From contig JABCPU010000114.1 of assembly GCA_016800925.1 (NCBI GenBank), positions 1 to 64,000 of the forward strand: DNA of 64,000 nt. The letters run 5' to 3'. Each line of letters begins with the position of its first letter. Position 1 is the stretch's first letter. The position numbers and the translations under genes were made by a program. The notes beneath the pieces were generated by a model. The model made no database searches, was not told the DNA's origin, and saw nothing but the letters and a program-made list of their open reading frames with translations. The stretch is from Suillus spraguei (taxonomy: Eukaryota; Basidiomycota; Agaricomycetes; Boletales; Suillaceae). Of this stretch, positions 12,561 through 22,751 are shown in pieces.

Positions 12561-12699
12561 GTCAGACATGATGAATTCAGGTTTTTGTGCTTCAGGGTTT
12601 AGATTTTGGTGGTTGATGGTAGGTATATGCACTCATAGGGTGCATGTATCCTATGTGTTTGATTCTCTGGTGGCTACATCAGCTGTACGTCTTTATGAT

Positions 12700-13200
12700 A
12701 CATATCTAGGCCCACCCGTATATGTAATATATTTTACCTCGGCCCACCCGTCTATGTAAAATTCCCCCACATCGGCCCACCCGTCTATGCAATAAATATT
12801 TTACTGCACCCTCGGCCCACCCGTATATGTAATATTCTCTCACCTTGGCCCACCCGTATATGTAATATTCTCTCACCTCGGCCCACCCGTATATGTAATA
12901 TTCTCTTACCTCGGCCCACCCGTCTATGCAATAATATTTGCCTTGCATCTCTCTTCAGCCCAGCTGTCTATAATATCCTACTCTACATACTACCCAGATG
13001 AGCCCACCCATCTCTGTCGGGGATTATATCCCCCTGGCCCATCCGTCAACATTAGAAATCATGTTTCCCTCGCCCACCCGTCTCTCCCGAAAATATAAGT
13101 CTCCCGGCCCACCCGTCTCCATCGGAAATAATATTCCCCCGGCCCATCCGTCAACATCGAGGATATACATAACCTCGGCCCATCATCCGCTGGCCCGTCT
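12700..13200. repeat. 33-bp minisatellite of the element end
   Basis: At least a dozen imperfect units of about 33 bp with the core CGGCCCACCCGTATATGTAA and a short TC-rich linker; later units drift. The reverse-strand frame gives an 11-residue peptide period, which is a by-product of the 33-bp unit. The same array recurs at 53,970-54,430 and, inverted, at 42,240-42,650. Confidence 0.85.
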
Positions 13201-13212
13201 TTGACGGGATAT

Positions 13213-13262
13213 TATGTGGGTCGGGTGACCCGTATAGTACGGAGTTTGTCACTGAAGGGGCT
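13213..13262. mobile_element. Right terminus of the KDZ-type element
   Basis: Read from outside inwards it begins AGCCCCTTCAGTGACAAACT and continues with a small palindrome, GGGTCACCCGACCC. The same terminus lies at 54,455-54,502, with unrelated sequence beyond it in each case. The first 13 bases also occur at 41,659-41,671. Immediately outside, the Ty3-1 polyprotein frame begins in mid-domain, which marks this as an insertion or recombination border. Confidence 0.6.
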
Positions 13263-15825
13263 CCATCAGGTACTGCTAATTTAGTACCTGCAACGTGATG
13301 CAGTTCAATGTCATAAATAGACAAAATCAATTGCCAACGTGCTTGGCAGCGGTAAGCTTCTGTGCACTTCTAAAGTACAGAAGGTTCTTGTGGTCGGTGA
13401 ATACCAAGACAGGGTGTGAGTTTCCTTCGAGATAATGACGCCATTCGTTTAATGCCCGGATTACGGCAAGGAGTTCTCGGTCAAAGATCTGGTAATTGCG
13501 CTCCGCAGGGTTCAAAGACTGTGAGAGGTATGCACATGGGTGATAAACACCATTCTCATCAGTCTGCAGGAGAACTCCTCCAGTTGCTACGAGTGAAGCG
13601 TCGGTAGCAATAGAAAATTGTCGGGACGGATCAGGGTTACGGAGTACCGGTTGTGATGTAAAGCGTCATTTCAGTTCTTCGAAGGTATCCATGCATTCAG
13701 TTGACCAATCGAAGGCCTTATCTTTCTTGGTTAAATCGATAAGCGGTCGAGCGATGTCAGAATAGTGGGAAATGAACGTGCGGTAGAAGTTGCAAAAGCC
13801 TAGGAATGACCAAACATCTTTTACAGATTTCGGAACTGGCCATTCGGAGATTCCCTTGGTTTTGGCGGTGTCCATTGCAACTTGTCCGGGGCGAATTATC
13901 ATTCCGAGGTATTCCACTTCTTCTGCATCAAACGTGCATTTCTCCGGTTTCAGGAACAGATGTTCTTTTCGTATTTTCATCAAAACCCGTCTAGTTCTTT
14001 CATGGTGTTCTTCCATAGTCGTAGAGAAAATCAGGATATCGTCCATGTAGATAACCATCCATCCTTCATTGATTTCCTGTTGGAAGGTGTGATTCATGTA
14101 TGCTTGGAAAGTTGCTGGGGAATTACAAAGGCCAAAGAACATGACGTTTGGTTCAAAAAGACCGAATTCTGTAGTAAACGCAGCTTTCCAGCGATCATCG
14201 GGATGGATGCGAATATTGTTATAACCAGACCGAATATCCATTTTCGTAAAGAACTGTGCGTTGTGAAGTCGCGCGACGAGGGAGATAGGAAGTGGAAGTG
14301 GGTATGCGTTCTTGACTGTCCAGTCATTGATGTAGCGGTAATCTTGACAAGGGCGCAATTCTCCACTCTTCTTTCCCACAAAGAAGAAGCCACTAGCTTG
14401 GGGTGATTTCGATTCTGAGATAAAACCTTTCGCAACGTTTTCATCAATAAACGTTTTAACGGCGGCACGTTCCTTTTCCGATAACGGGTAAACCTTAGAC
14501 GTGCGAGGGATAAAACCGGGTTTAGTGTCAATCCGATGATCTATACCAGGGCGTTCGGGAGGTAGCTTGTTCAATCCATCTTTAGCAAAGACATCTGCGA
14601 AGTCGTGCAGATAGTCTGGGACCAATTCTTCGAAGGATTTCTTCTTCTTCTCCTTCTCATCCGTGGCGAATTCCTGAGCTTTGTTACTGTATTTCGGAGG
14701 GGAAAGGGAAGTTGTGGAGTGATTGGGGAGTTGTTCGAGTCGAGAAGTTCCATCACGTGTTAGGGGCGTGTCCATGGAGACTTCTTCTATGATTCTCATG
14801 CTAACTCCATCAGTATCGTATTCCACAAGAAATTCTCCATCTCCTAGTTCATAAGAGGAAATTTCACGGACTTCTGGTGCATGCCAAACGTCTTGCATGG
14901 TATTGAATTGATCATCATCCTCTGTTGGGATCAACAAGGGCATGGGTTCTTCTTCATCGGAGGTTTCTTCAACTGAAACTGAAAGAGTTTTCGGGGGAAC
15001 GTAGAATTTGGACAGTTTTGGTACGTTGGTATCTCGTCTGGGGATCTCCTCTTCTGCTTTTCTTTTCCCATGCTTCTGTTCATCTATTGGCCTTTGCTCA
15101 ATAGGTTCTTGTCCAGCCCGATTCTCGGGTTCGGATTCATTCTTGCGCTTCTCTGCACGGGGAATCGGTGATACTGCTCGTGGCAATTGTACACGAGGAG
15201 TGGGTTTTGCAGTACTTTGCATTTGTACTTCAAGTTTCGGTTCTTCAGGAATAAAAGGGGTTACGAGGGATTTCGGAAGTCTGGAATGTTGCCATTTGGA
15301 ATGATGATTGAAGAGTTGAGGCAACCCATTCTTCTTCCGATCCGTATCCAAGTCAATTTCAATTTCATCCGATTTTGCTGTTCGAGGAAGGACAAGTGTT
15401 TCAGCAGCCCAATCGATACTTGGGTTCATTGCTCGTAACCAGGGGATTCCCAAAAGGATTTGATCTCTTCGTCCTAGTTTGGTGATATTGAATTTCCCAT
15501 ACATGGTTCGTTCATCAACCTTAACCACTAGGAAACAGTAGTGTGTGATCGGTCCTCCTTTGATAAGAGTTCCATCCGCTGTAGTGACTCGAAACGGTGT
15601 TTTGAGTTTTCATTGTGTGATTTGATGGAGTTTCACAAACTCTTCGGAAATGAATGTTCCCGCTGCTCCTGAATCAATGACAGTGGTGGTGTCGACAGAT
15701 TTTGAGCGAGTACGCGAGTGAAGGGTGATAGGGACGTGAAGTTCTTTTCTTTCACCTACAGCACGTACAAGTCTTAGTAATACATTAGGAGAAACATACG
15801 TCGATTCTTTGTTTCTCCAAATCAA
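13263..15825 (-). pseudogene. pol: Ty3-1 Pro-Pol fragment: protease, reverse transcriptase, RNase H
   Basis: The protease motif VIDSGAAGTFISEEFV (15,640-15,690) carries the catalytic D-S-G. A single in-frame TGA at about 15,607-15,609 follows the protease active site. The frame then continues through LLGIPWL, a charged linker, and reverse transcriptase from about 14,580 with GLNKLPPERPGIDHRI, CQDYRYIN, MDIRSGYNNIRI, FGLCNSPATFQ and the catalytic YMDD (about 14,050). RNase H-like motifs ([19 protein letters not shown]) follow across a further frame break near 13,610-13,670. The end at 13,263 removes the integrase. The stop and the truncation make it non-autonomous now. Confidence 0.85.
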
Positions 15826-16658
15826 AAATCCTCGACAATCCGCCTCACAGTTTCTTCGTCTTCATCTTCTTCTTTGACTTCGGTTTGTCGGAGCGGGGTC
15901 TTCTTCTTTCTATCAGGACAGTTATGAATACGGTGTCCTGTCTTCTTACATCCAAAGCATTGTCCCTTCTTCATGCATTCAGATCTCTCCGTATCGGAGA
16001 TTCGATCTACGACCATTGCGTTGGAATCACGGTTTGGAACGTATCGTGCATTCCCATAGTTCTTCTTCTTCTGTTGTGGAGCATGACATGTCCTCATGGC
16101 TTGAAGGCGATGATAGGAATTGTCAATGGAGACACATTGCAGCACAACGTCTTGAAATACTTCGGAGACATCTCCTAGTGCGAAAAGCTTTGTGAGGATA
16201 CCCCAACTCAGACCATCTTGGAAGAATTGGATCTTTGTTACATTATCGGTGATATGAGCCTTGGCTGCAAGTGCCTCGAAATCAGTGATGTAAGTGTGGA
16301 GATCTCCAGTTCCTTGTTTGAGATCCCTGAGTTTTGTGAGTGCGGTTCCTTTGGTATCCACTGGCTCAAAGGCTTCTTTAAAGCTTTTCATAAAATCCAC
16401 CATTGTCCCATAACCAACTTTTTGTCCAGAGGTGTCGGTTGATTGAGCATGGTCAAGGAATTGATCCTTCCAAGATTTGGCATTCCTCTCGGTCATAAAG
16501 GATGTTATGAAAATGATCTTCTGCTTGTCGGTAGTGTAAAGCTTTTCGTTGATATCGAAGTGAAGATTACATGATTGGATAAATTCGTGAGAGTTGTCGC
16601 GATCTCCATCAAAGGCTTTTGGCTGGCCGATCTTGTATTCAAATTCTTTGGTCGCCAT
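15822..16658 (-). CDS. gag: Ty3-1 Gag (capsid and zinc knuckle)
   Basis: Intact 278-residue frame. A retrotransposon gag domain spans about residues 10-190 (FDGDRDNSHEFIQSC, FITSFMTERNAKSWKD, FKEAFEPVD, LRDLKQGTGDLHTYI, FFQDGLSWGI). A CCHC zinc knuckle CFGCKKTGHRIHNC with C-x2-C-x4-H-x4-C spacing and an acidic tail follow. The stop TGA follows a run of five T. The protease frame is -1 relative to Gag and overlaps at this run, and the same arrangement is kept in Ty3-2, so expression of the downstream frame may use a -1 slip. The protein would coat the element RNA in cytoplasmic particles. Confidence 0.9.
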   Translation of the reverse strand: MATKEFEYKIGQPKAFDGDRDNSHEFIQSCNLHFDINEKLYTTDKQKIIFITSFMTERNAKSWKDQFLDHAQSTDTSGQKVGYGTMVDFMKSFKEAFEPVDTKGTALTKLRDLKQGTGDLHTYITDFEALAAKAHITDNVTKIQFFQDGLSWGILTKLFALGDVSEVFQDVVLQCVSIDNSYHRLQAMRTCHAPQQKKKNYGNARYVPNRDSNAMVVDRISDTERSECMKKGQCFGCKKTGHRIHNCPDRKKKTPLRQTEVKEEDEDEETVRRIVEDF

Positions 16659-16828
16659 TATTGGTGATTCGTCTGGTGAGTTGTACTTTCTCGATGCCTA
16701 CACGCGCTGTCTTGCTGTCCGTCAGGGCTTGTCTTCTGTCAGAGGGCTTCTCTTGACAATCTGCTCAGCGTATGCGTACGCTAGTTCAGGGTTCAGGGTT
16801 GAAGACTGGATAGTCGACAATCAAGTGG

Positions 16829-16839
16829 ACTTTAATCTT
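16829..16839 (-). promoter_or_regulatory. Self-primer-binding site of Ty3-1
   Basis: AAGATTAAAGT on the minus strand, one base inside the LTR edge, is the exact reverse complement of ACTTTAATCTT within the LTR (17,102-17,112). It shows none of the TGG start expected of a tRNA-primed site. This matches the 11-nt self-priming arrangement known from Tf1. Confidence 0.7.
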
Positions 16840-16840
16840 T

Positions 16841-17315
16841 TGTTACGAACTGGGGTGGCGTCACCAACGACAGTGAGAAGACACAGTCAGTCTGTTGGGA
16901 GTTCCTTACAATGTTCAAAAGAGAACAAGGTGAAAGTACAAGGAATGCGTTCCAAGTACGATCAAGGGTCTGGCCTCAAGGATAAGTCCAAGAGGTTCTG
17001 CAAGAATAGAGACTAAGGCTAAGGAGTGCTTAGACTTAGAGACGATTCAGGACGACTTAGGTTGGAGACCTAAGCGAAGGAGATTCCAGGTAAAACCCAG
17101 TAAGATTAAAGTAAGGAATCTACTACAAGTACACTGTGCTTAAATAGGCCAATATGTGCGCACAGACCAAGTAACCGTGAGAATGTAACTGCGTATCCTA
17201 ATAAGGAAGGCATGTGTTGTACAAATGCGTTGAGCATATGAGTCAGAGTCATGTGACATAATATACAAGTAAGGAAACAAAGGGAAAATGAATAGGGGCA
17301 CGTACGACTGTAACA
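16841..17315 (-). repeat. 5' LTR of Ty3-1
   Basis: On the minus strand it starts TGTTACAGTCGTACGTGCCC and ends CCCAGTTCGTAACA, 475 bp long. A TATA-like TATTTAAG (17,141-17,148) lies exactly 34 nt before ACTTTAATCTT, the predicted transcript start. Homologous to the Ty3-2 LTR at 20,129-22,368. Confidence 0.85.
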
Positions 17316-17516
17316 GCACCATTGGTCCTCGATGCCAAGTGCATAGGTGACTTCTTGCTTCAAAGCGAAATATGTGTCTGGTCCCATCAATTCAGGAATA
17401 TGGTCTAACTTCCCCATGTCGAAGGATGTGACTATGAATAAGACAGTGAGTTGCAAATGAAAGACATGTGTATGTTGCCTGCTCAAAATGATTTCAATCC
17501 AAAGATTAGAAATCAT
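17316..17516 (-). pseudogene. Scrap of a copia-like gag, insertion target of Ty3-1
   Basis: On the minus strand the frame reads SFDMGKLDHIPELMGPDTYF and GIEDQWC. This resembles the N-terminal part of copia-type Gag proteins (leucine/proline start, a GPDxY block, then an EDxWC block). The frame ends exactly at the Ty3-1 LTR. Recognition is by pattern only. Confidence 0.4.
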
Positions 17517-17635
17517 GGTGGCTCATAACCTGTTAGGAGCTAGCGGACAAACATGCTCAGTGGTTGGAGACAACAACTGATTATTATTATTACCTAGCAG
17601 ACAAACACGCTAGAAGGATCTAAGGTAAGAGTTGG

Positions 17636-18553
17636 TGTAGCGAACAAAGTCACACTGACCATGAAAGTGCTGTTTTACACAAGTGTCTCGTGACTGTCTA
17701 CAGTGGCTACCGAGAAATCCCCTATAGTGAGCATTACCCCTTTTTGCTTCGCCGGTACCATTTTCACTCCGTGGATCCTTGCCCCTTACCGAATCTTGCT
17801 ACCGATGTCCTCCTGTCCCATTCCATTTCCGTCTAAGATCCATTGGTGCATAGCATATTCATTTCTGCTGTTACTAAAGCTATGGCAAGACTTACCTTAC
17901 CTTCCGTGACACTGCTTGCTCGCTGCGTGCCTCTTAGCTAAATATCTCTATCTTGCTACCATTCTCGCTATGTATTCCGGCTGTTCACAGTACATGTTAA
18001 AAAGGACTCTTCGCACATTCTGGTACTTTTACTTTTCCCTCTATGGTACACACGGTACTTAGGAATTGTCACCACTACTGTCTCTAATGGAATAAAGTCC
18101 TTCGCTGAAGTCACTATCTCTTTACCGCTGCATGCACCACCGCTCTTTACTGCTTTCCCGCACTTCACTGCTTGCGCTACACTTTCCTGTGCTTCATCAC
18201 TACGCTTCACTGCTTGTTTTACTGCCAGTTTCCCACGCCTTACTGCAGTTTTACTGCACACACTACCGCAGTTTTACCACTCACACTACCGCTACTTTAC
18301 CGCTATCTTCCCGTGCTCTACCGCTACTTTACCGCAACTTTCCCATGGAGCAGAGGTCACCGCTAGCATCTCGCTACCTCCGACGGCAGTCTTGCACCAC
18401 AGGTTGGGCATTATTGAACTATATTAACTTAGCATTCCCTTTAGGGTTGAACACTCTTGCTTTGCAAGTGAAGCAGACTAGATGGAGCGCAAGACTCACA
18501 TACTAGTTTAGGCCGTGGTTCATCTACAGCCCAGGCTAGATTGTATCTTTACA
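17636..18553 (+). repeat. LTR of family C
   Basis: About 918 bp from TGTAGCGAACAAAGTC to GTTGTATCTTTACA-type end (here GATTGTATCTTTACA). It shares its last 150 bp with the LTRs ending at 29,269, 41,650 and 55,833 and is rich in TACCGCTACTTTACCGC-like triplets. No target duplication is visible (GTTGG left, TCGGT right), so it may be a recombinant. Confidence 0.75.
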
Positions 18554-18834
18554 TCGGTAAGAAGACAAATAACTATATCAACATACCTCAGTGGTTGGAG
18601 ACAACAACTGAGGTATACGAGAAAGAAGAGATGCACATTATATATACTGGGACATCTGATGACAATAAGAAAGGAAAAGTATCATGCGATGACATCATCT
18701 ATGATTCAACATCAGGGGTCGAGGTACGAGCTCGACACTTATTGGGAATCTTCAGGATTGGTGGCGCAATATTACTGGGCATCGGCAGCATGGTTTTAGC
18801 ATTGGCTGGCATATATAGGTATTTTTCTGTATGA
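18554..18834 (+). pseudogene. Beheaded membrane-protein ORF of unknown origin
   Basis: An open frame of about 93 codons that starts only because the LTR-C end supplies upstream codons; its own 5' part is missing. It encodes a charged segment (YEKEEMHIIYTGTSDDNKKG) and one strong C-terminal transmembrane helix (GGAILLGIGSMVLALAGIY), then YRYFSV and a stop. It could be the last exon of a host membrane protein or of an extra retroelement ORF. No family was recognised. Confidence 0.35.
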
Positions 18835-20128
18835 GTACACTATGTGTTTGTCAGCGGGTTCACTGTAAAACCTGAGTTGGTATTACTTTGCAGAATGTGT
18901 CCGAGGCTTGCATGCAACTCAACAGCCCTAAGTGTTAGAAGTAGAATACTGTATGCATTTGACCTTAAGGTGTGCTCAATTCTTAAGTTGTCAGGTCAAG
19001 AGTTGTCAAGTCCCACTGTGCCTTAGAGCCAAACAATTTAGCCAACCGGGTGAGGCTCCATTTGGGCACTGCAGCTACCATGCTTACTTATCAAACAATT
19101 GAGGTCACAACAGCATGCTCGCTATGCAGCGAAAATGGGAGCTTCATGAGCTCTTAACTATCCTTTCTGCCTCATTTGCTATGTTGGGCATCTCACAATG
19201 CACTTGCCTCAAACTTGAGCACTTCATTTTTGCCAATGGTGACAATGATGACCACTGTCATCACACTGCTGCATTTCTCACAAGAACAAGTGCTGGACTT
19301 CAAGTATTGCCAGTATGCTATCTGGCCCTGGCTCACGTGGCCCATATAATCAATAGAGAAAGTGTTTGTACTTGTGCTTGTCTGTCATATGCAGCAGTAG
19401 TCATGTGTTGGTGGTCACGAGTGATACTTATGTATGACATGTTGTACTCTTGTGGAATATGACTTAGAGGATTGTTGTAAGTCCTCTGCTGAGCACCATC
19501 AATGTCTTGTAAAACATTATAGACACCATGTGAAGAATCAACAGTGTTGTATAGTAAGTTTTGTGCCAGATAGTTCATCACTGGTATAGCAAAGTGTCTA
19601 CATTCAAGACTTCAAACTTCAAACATTGAAGTCTGTCACCGGATGTCTGTTGCCAGTCATCCCAGATGTATACTGGGTTCTAACCCTTTCTGGGAACTGA
19701 AATTAAGATTGTGTAATGGTACAAATAAAGAGTTGATAACTCTTGACTGTGACAACTTAAGAATTGAGCACACATTTAGGTTCATGGGGGTCCCAGTGTG
19801 ACATTACATAATGGTAGGTTCGGATGTTCATCTGACTGAGGATGGTGTGACAGAAGTACTGATAGGTTCACATTTACATGTTTTTCCTAAATAATACATA
19901 CACATAAAAGGAAATGTAATGCAAAGAGGTGATTGTTTCAATATTCAAGGTAAAAGAGGTAGAACGTAAGTAGTAAAATTATAATTTGTGCCACCACCCA
20001 TGAACAAAATGTCACACATTTAGGTTCACTGCCCTCAATTTGGTGTGACTGTCACATGAAATAGGTTCAGTTTGGGGGCTCAGCAATGCTGTGATGAACC
20101 TAAGGTCAGATGTATACAATACAAGTCT
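18835..20128. other. Gene-free stretch with one inverted repeat
   Basis: No convincing coding potential. An imperfect inverted repeat of about 45 bp is seen: around 18,970-19,015 (GTGTGCTCAATTCTTAAGTTGTC) and 19,738-19,785 (GACAACTTAAGAATTGAGCAC), enclosing about 720 bp. The right part (19,780-20,100) has short GTTCACATTTAGGTTC-like repeats. It may be the husk of a small element, with no TSD recognised. Confidence 0.4.
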
Positions 20129-20912
20129 TGTTATAATTGTATGTGTCCCTATTCATTTTCCTTCGTACTATTACATTACATGATACTTTGACTTGTTTCT
20201 TGAACTCTGTTGGTCTAGCATATGTGTATGCTAACCACATGACTCATACATCTCAACATGTTTGTACTATACTTGTCTTCCTCTTTAGGATATGCACTTA
20301 GATTCTCATGACTGCTTGGTCTGTGCACATATATCACTCTATATAAGCACCATGTAATATGCTTGTATTCTTTACTTTAATCTTACTGGGTTTTACCTGG
20401 AATCTCCTTCACTAAGAATCTTCAATCCTTAGTCATCTAAATCGTCTCTAAGTCTAAGCACTTGTTACGACCATGCAAAACCAGAGATTAGTAAGAAGTC
20501 CTGGTCTTACATGGGGTTGTACCGGAGGGTTGTAAGTCAAAGGGGCTTGGCCTCAGCTCGTACGCTGTGCCCCTTACCCGAGTATGTGCCCTTAATTTCG
20601 GATGAAGTCCAAGGGAGAGTTCTGGTGGAGTCCGGATGGAGGGTCCGGACGAACTCTAAGGCAGGATAGCTCGACAGAGCTCCGATGGACTTCTGGATGA
20701 GCGCGGGAATGCGCCGGAACTATTTCCGGAAGGTAGGGAGTAATGGTAACACTACTGGAACAAGTTCCAAGTTGAACAGATGAAGGATGGTCCGCTGGAC
20801 AAAGTCCAGGGCAGGATAGGAGCAGAGCTCCGGAGGGAAAGATGATTCATAGATGTCAGAGGATAGGATAGGATGGATCCAGAGGACTAGGGGTCCGAAG
20901 GTCCGGAGCTCG

Positions 20913-21285
20913 GATGAGTGGACGAGCGGACGAGCGGACGAGCGGACGAGCGGACGAGCGGACGAGCGGACGAGCGGACGAGCGGACGAGCGGACGAGCG
21001 GACGAGCGGACGAGCGGACGAGCGGACGAGCGGACGAGCGGACGAGCGGACGAGCGGACGAGCGGACGAGCGGAAGAGCGGAGGAGCGGAGGAGCGGAAG
21101 AGCAGAGGAGCGGATGAGCGGATGAGCGGACGAGCGGATGAGCGGATGAGCGGATGAGCGGATGAGCGGACGAGCGGACGAGCGGATGAGCGGATGAGCG
21201 GATGAGCGGATGAGCGGATGAGCGGATGAGCGGATGAGCGGAGGAGCGGAGGAGCGGAGGAGCGGATGATCGGATGATCGGATGA
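20913..21285. repeat. 8-bp microsatellite inside LTR A
   Basis: About 45 units of GGACGAGC, shifting to GGATGAGC and GGAGGAGC towards the right. All frames stay open and create long false ORFs. The same position in the other A copies has only about 13-15 units. Confidence 0.9.
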
Positions 21286-21913
21286 GCATAGCTCTGTGGA
21301 TCTTAGAGGAAGTGTTGGCTACTAGAGAGGAGTAGGTCCGGATATGGTGTAGAGATGGTATAGACTACTCCGGACAAGGTCCAGAATAGAAACAGACAGT
21401 ATAAGACTACCAACGGTAGAGTCGGAGGTGAAACAGATGATAGATGGAGATGGACGAAGTCCAAAAAGATTTATATGACATAGGATCAAAGCTCCGGCCT
21501 AGGGAGTGATCCCATAGGCCTGAGTTGGAAGCTTACAAGGGCCGGAGCCCAAGTGCAAGAACAGAGATGGAGTTATATAGACATGATAACAGGATACAGA
21601 GTAATCAAAGGAATATACAGAAGTAGGAACAATGAATCAGACTAAGGTCTGCAGGAGTTGTACTACAAGTTTATATACTGTAGGAGCATGCCGGAGGGTA
21701 AGTACAGATAGTCCGAGGCTATGTTGGAAACACATTAGTAAGTACAGCGGGACATAAGGCTATGAACTCGGAGATGAAGCTTGTACGAAATACTTATCAA
21801 GACGGAGGCAGAGATCACCGAGAACCGGAAGCACAGAGATACCCAGAAGCCGGAGACACAGGTATATTCTAAAAGGGGTAATGCGCAGGTGCGCGGGAAT
21901 AGTTCGGATATGA

Positions 21914-22060
21914 ACTCGGATTTGATATGGACACGGATCGGATATGGACACGGATCGGATATGGACACGGATCGGATATGGACACGGATCGGATATGGAC
22001 ACGGATCGGATATGGACACGGATCGGATATGGACACGGATCGGATATGGACATGGATGGA
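21914..22060. repeat. 17-bp minisatellite inside LTR A
   Basis: About eight units of GGATATGGACACGGATC near the LTR end. The same array is at 35,015-35,120 and 40,818-40,950 with different unit numbers. Confidence 0.9.
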
Positions 22061-22369
22061 TATGGATTGGAGTGGATGGGTGGATTGGATATGTGAACTG
22101 GAGTGGATGATATGTGTAGGTTGGGTGTCTGGATGTCCATGGATTGGATTTGATCTAGACCTGAATGTACAGTATATGACAGCACTCATTAGTCTTAGTC
22201 TCTATTCTTGATTGTCTTTGAGGTATGCCTCTTAGACTGAACTCTTGAATTATCATCAAAACCCTCTTCATTGACCTGACTTGCTCTTATCTGAGCATTA
22301 TACAATTGCCCAGCGAAGCTGATTACTCTGTCAAGTAGCTGTTGGTGCTACCACCCCAGTTTGTAACAA

Positions 22370-22380
22370 AAGATTAAAGT
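22370..22380 (+). promoter_or_regulatory. Self-primer-binding site of Ty3-2
   Basis: AAGATTAAAGT, one base after the LTR end, is the exact reverse complement of ACTTTAATCTT at 20,374-20,384. Same layout as in Ty3-1. Confidence 0.7.
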
Positions 22381-22486
22381 CCCCTTCTGAATGCCACTCA
22401 TCTGTGTGCGTTGATCACCTGATCCCTGAACCAAGCCCTTGTGTAGCAAGACAGCTTGGACTAGAGGCACATAGTAAATTGACAAA

Positions 22487-22751
22487 ATGTCTATGACTAC
22501 ACTGAAAGAAACTGAACTCAAAATCTTGCACCCACCCACATTCAATGGGGACAGGGATAAGGTGAAACAATTTATGATTGCATGCAATACATACCTTGAT
22601 CTGAATGAAAAGCTTTACACCACAGACAAAGCTAAGATCATTTTCATCATGTCTTGCATGACTGAAGGAAACACTGGATCTGCAGAAGGGTTCTTAGAAG
22701 AAGGACAGAACCCGAACAACAAGAACTCAGCTGGTCAAGTTGTTGGTTATT
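22487..22751 (+). pseudogene. gag: Ty3-2 Gag, 5' part
   Basis: MSMTTLKETELKILHPPTFN followed by DLNEKLYTTDKAKIIFIMSC aligns with Ty3-1 Gag. The frame is cut at ...VVGY by the family-B element and resumes at 25,850 after the duplicated GTTAT. Confidence 0.85.

Larger units (their letters stand above)
13263..17315 (-). mobile_element. Ty3-1: Ty3-type LTR retrotransposon, truncated before integrase
   Basis: Order on the minus strand: LTR (17,315-16,841), primer-binding site, gag (16,658-15,822), protease, reverse transcriptase and RNase H (15,825-13,263). The polyprotein stops after the RNase H block HHVAGTKLAVPD, where the KDZ-type terminus begins, so integrase and the 3' LTR are missing. The element sits in a copia-like gag scrap (17,316-17,516). 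Confidence 0.9.
20463..22181 (-). repeat. Solo LTR of family A
   Basis: 1,719 bp, TGTTACGACC...GTATATGACA on the plus strand, flanked by the 5-bp duplication GCACT (20,458-20,462 and 22,182-22,186). The uninterrupted site can be read in the Ty3-1 LTR (TCTAAGCACTCCTT). It is longer than the other A copies because of an expanded 8-bp array. Confidence 0.9.
20129..22368 (+). repeat. 5' LTR of Ty3-2, split by a solo LTR of family A
   Basis: Starts TGTTATAATTGTATGTGTCC and ends CCCAGTTTGTAACA; about 516 bp once the insert (20,463-22,181 plus one target copy) is left out. TATATAAG at 20,340-20,347 is 34 nt before ACTTTAATCTT at 20,374-20,384, the predicted transcript start. It aligns along its length with the Ty3-1 LTR. 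Confidence 0.85.

Noticed and set aside
12700..13200. CRISPR-like array of regular repeats
   Set aside because: Eukaryotic context; units are contiguous 33-bp minisatellite copies that drift, with no unique spacers.
16659..17160. Plus-strand ORF of 140 codons at 16,594-17,016
   Set aside because: Antisense to the Ty3-1 leader and LTR; no motif.
18968..19785. Possible small transposon bounded by a 45-bp inverted repeat
   Set aside because: The repeats are imperfect and no target duplication or internal coding was found; noted but not called as an element.
20720..21289. Long open frames rich in repeated RSSA or GRADERTS peptides
   Set aside because: They arise from an 8-bp microsatellite that is open in several frames on both strands; no independent coding signal.
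21735..22211. Open frames with a repeating 17-residue peptide
   Set aside because: By-product of a 17-bp minisatellite within LTR A; the same occurs at 34,910-35,167 and 40,715-41,145.
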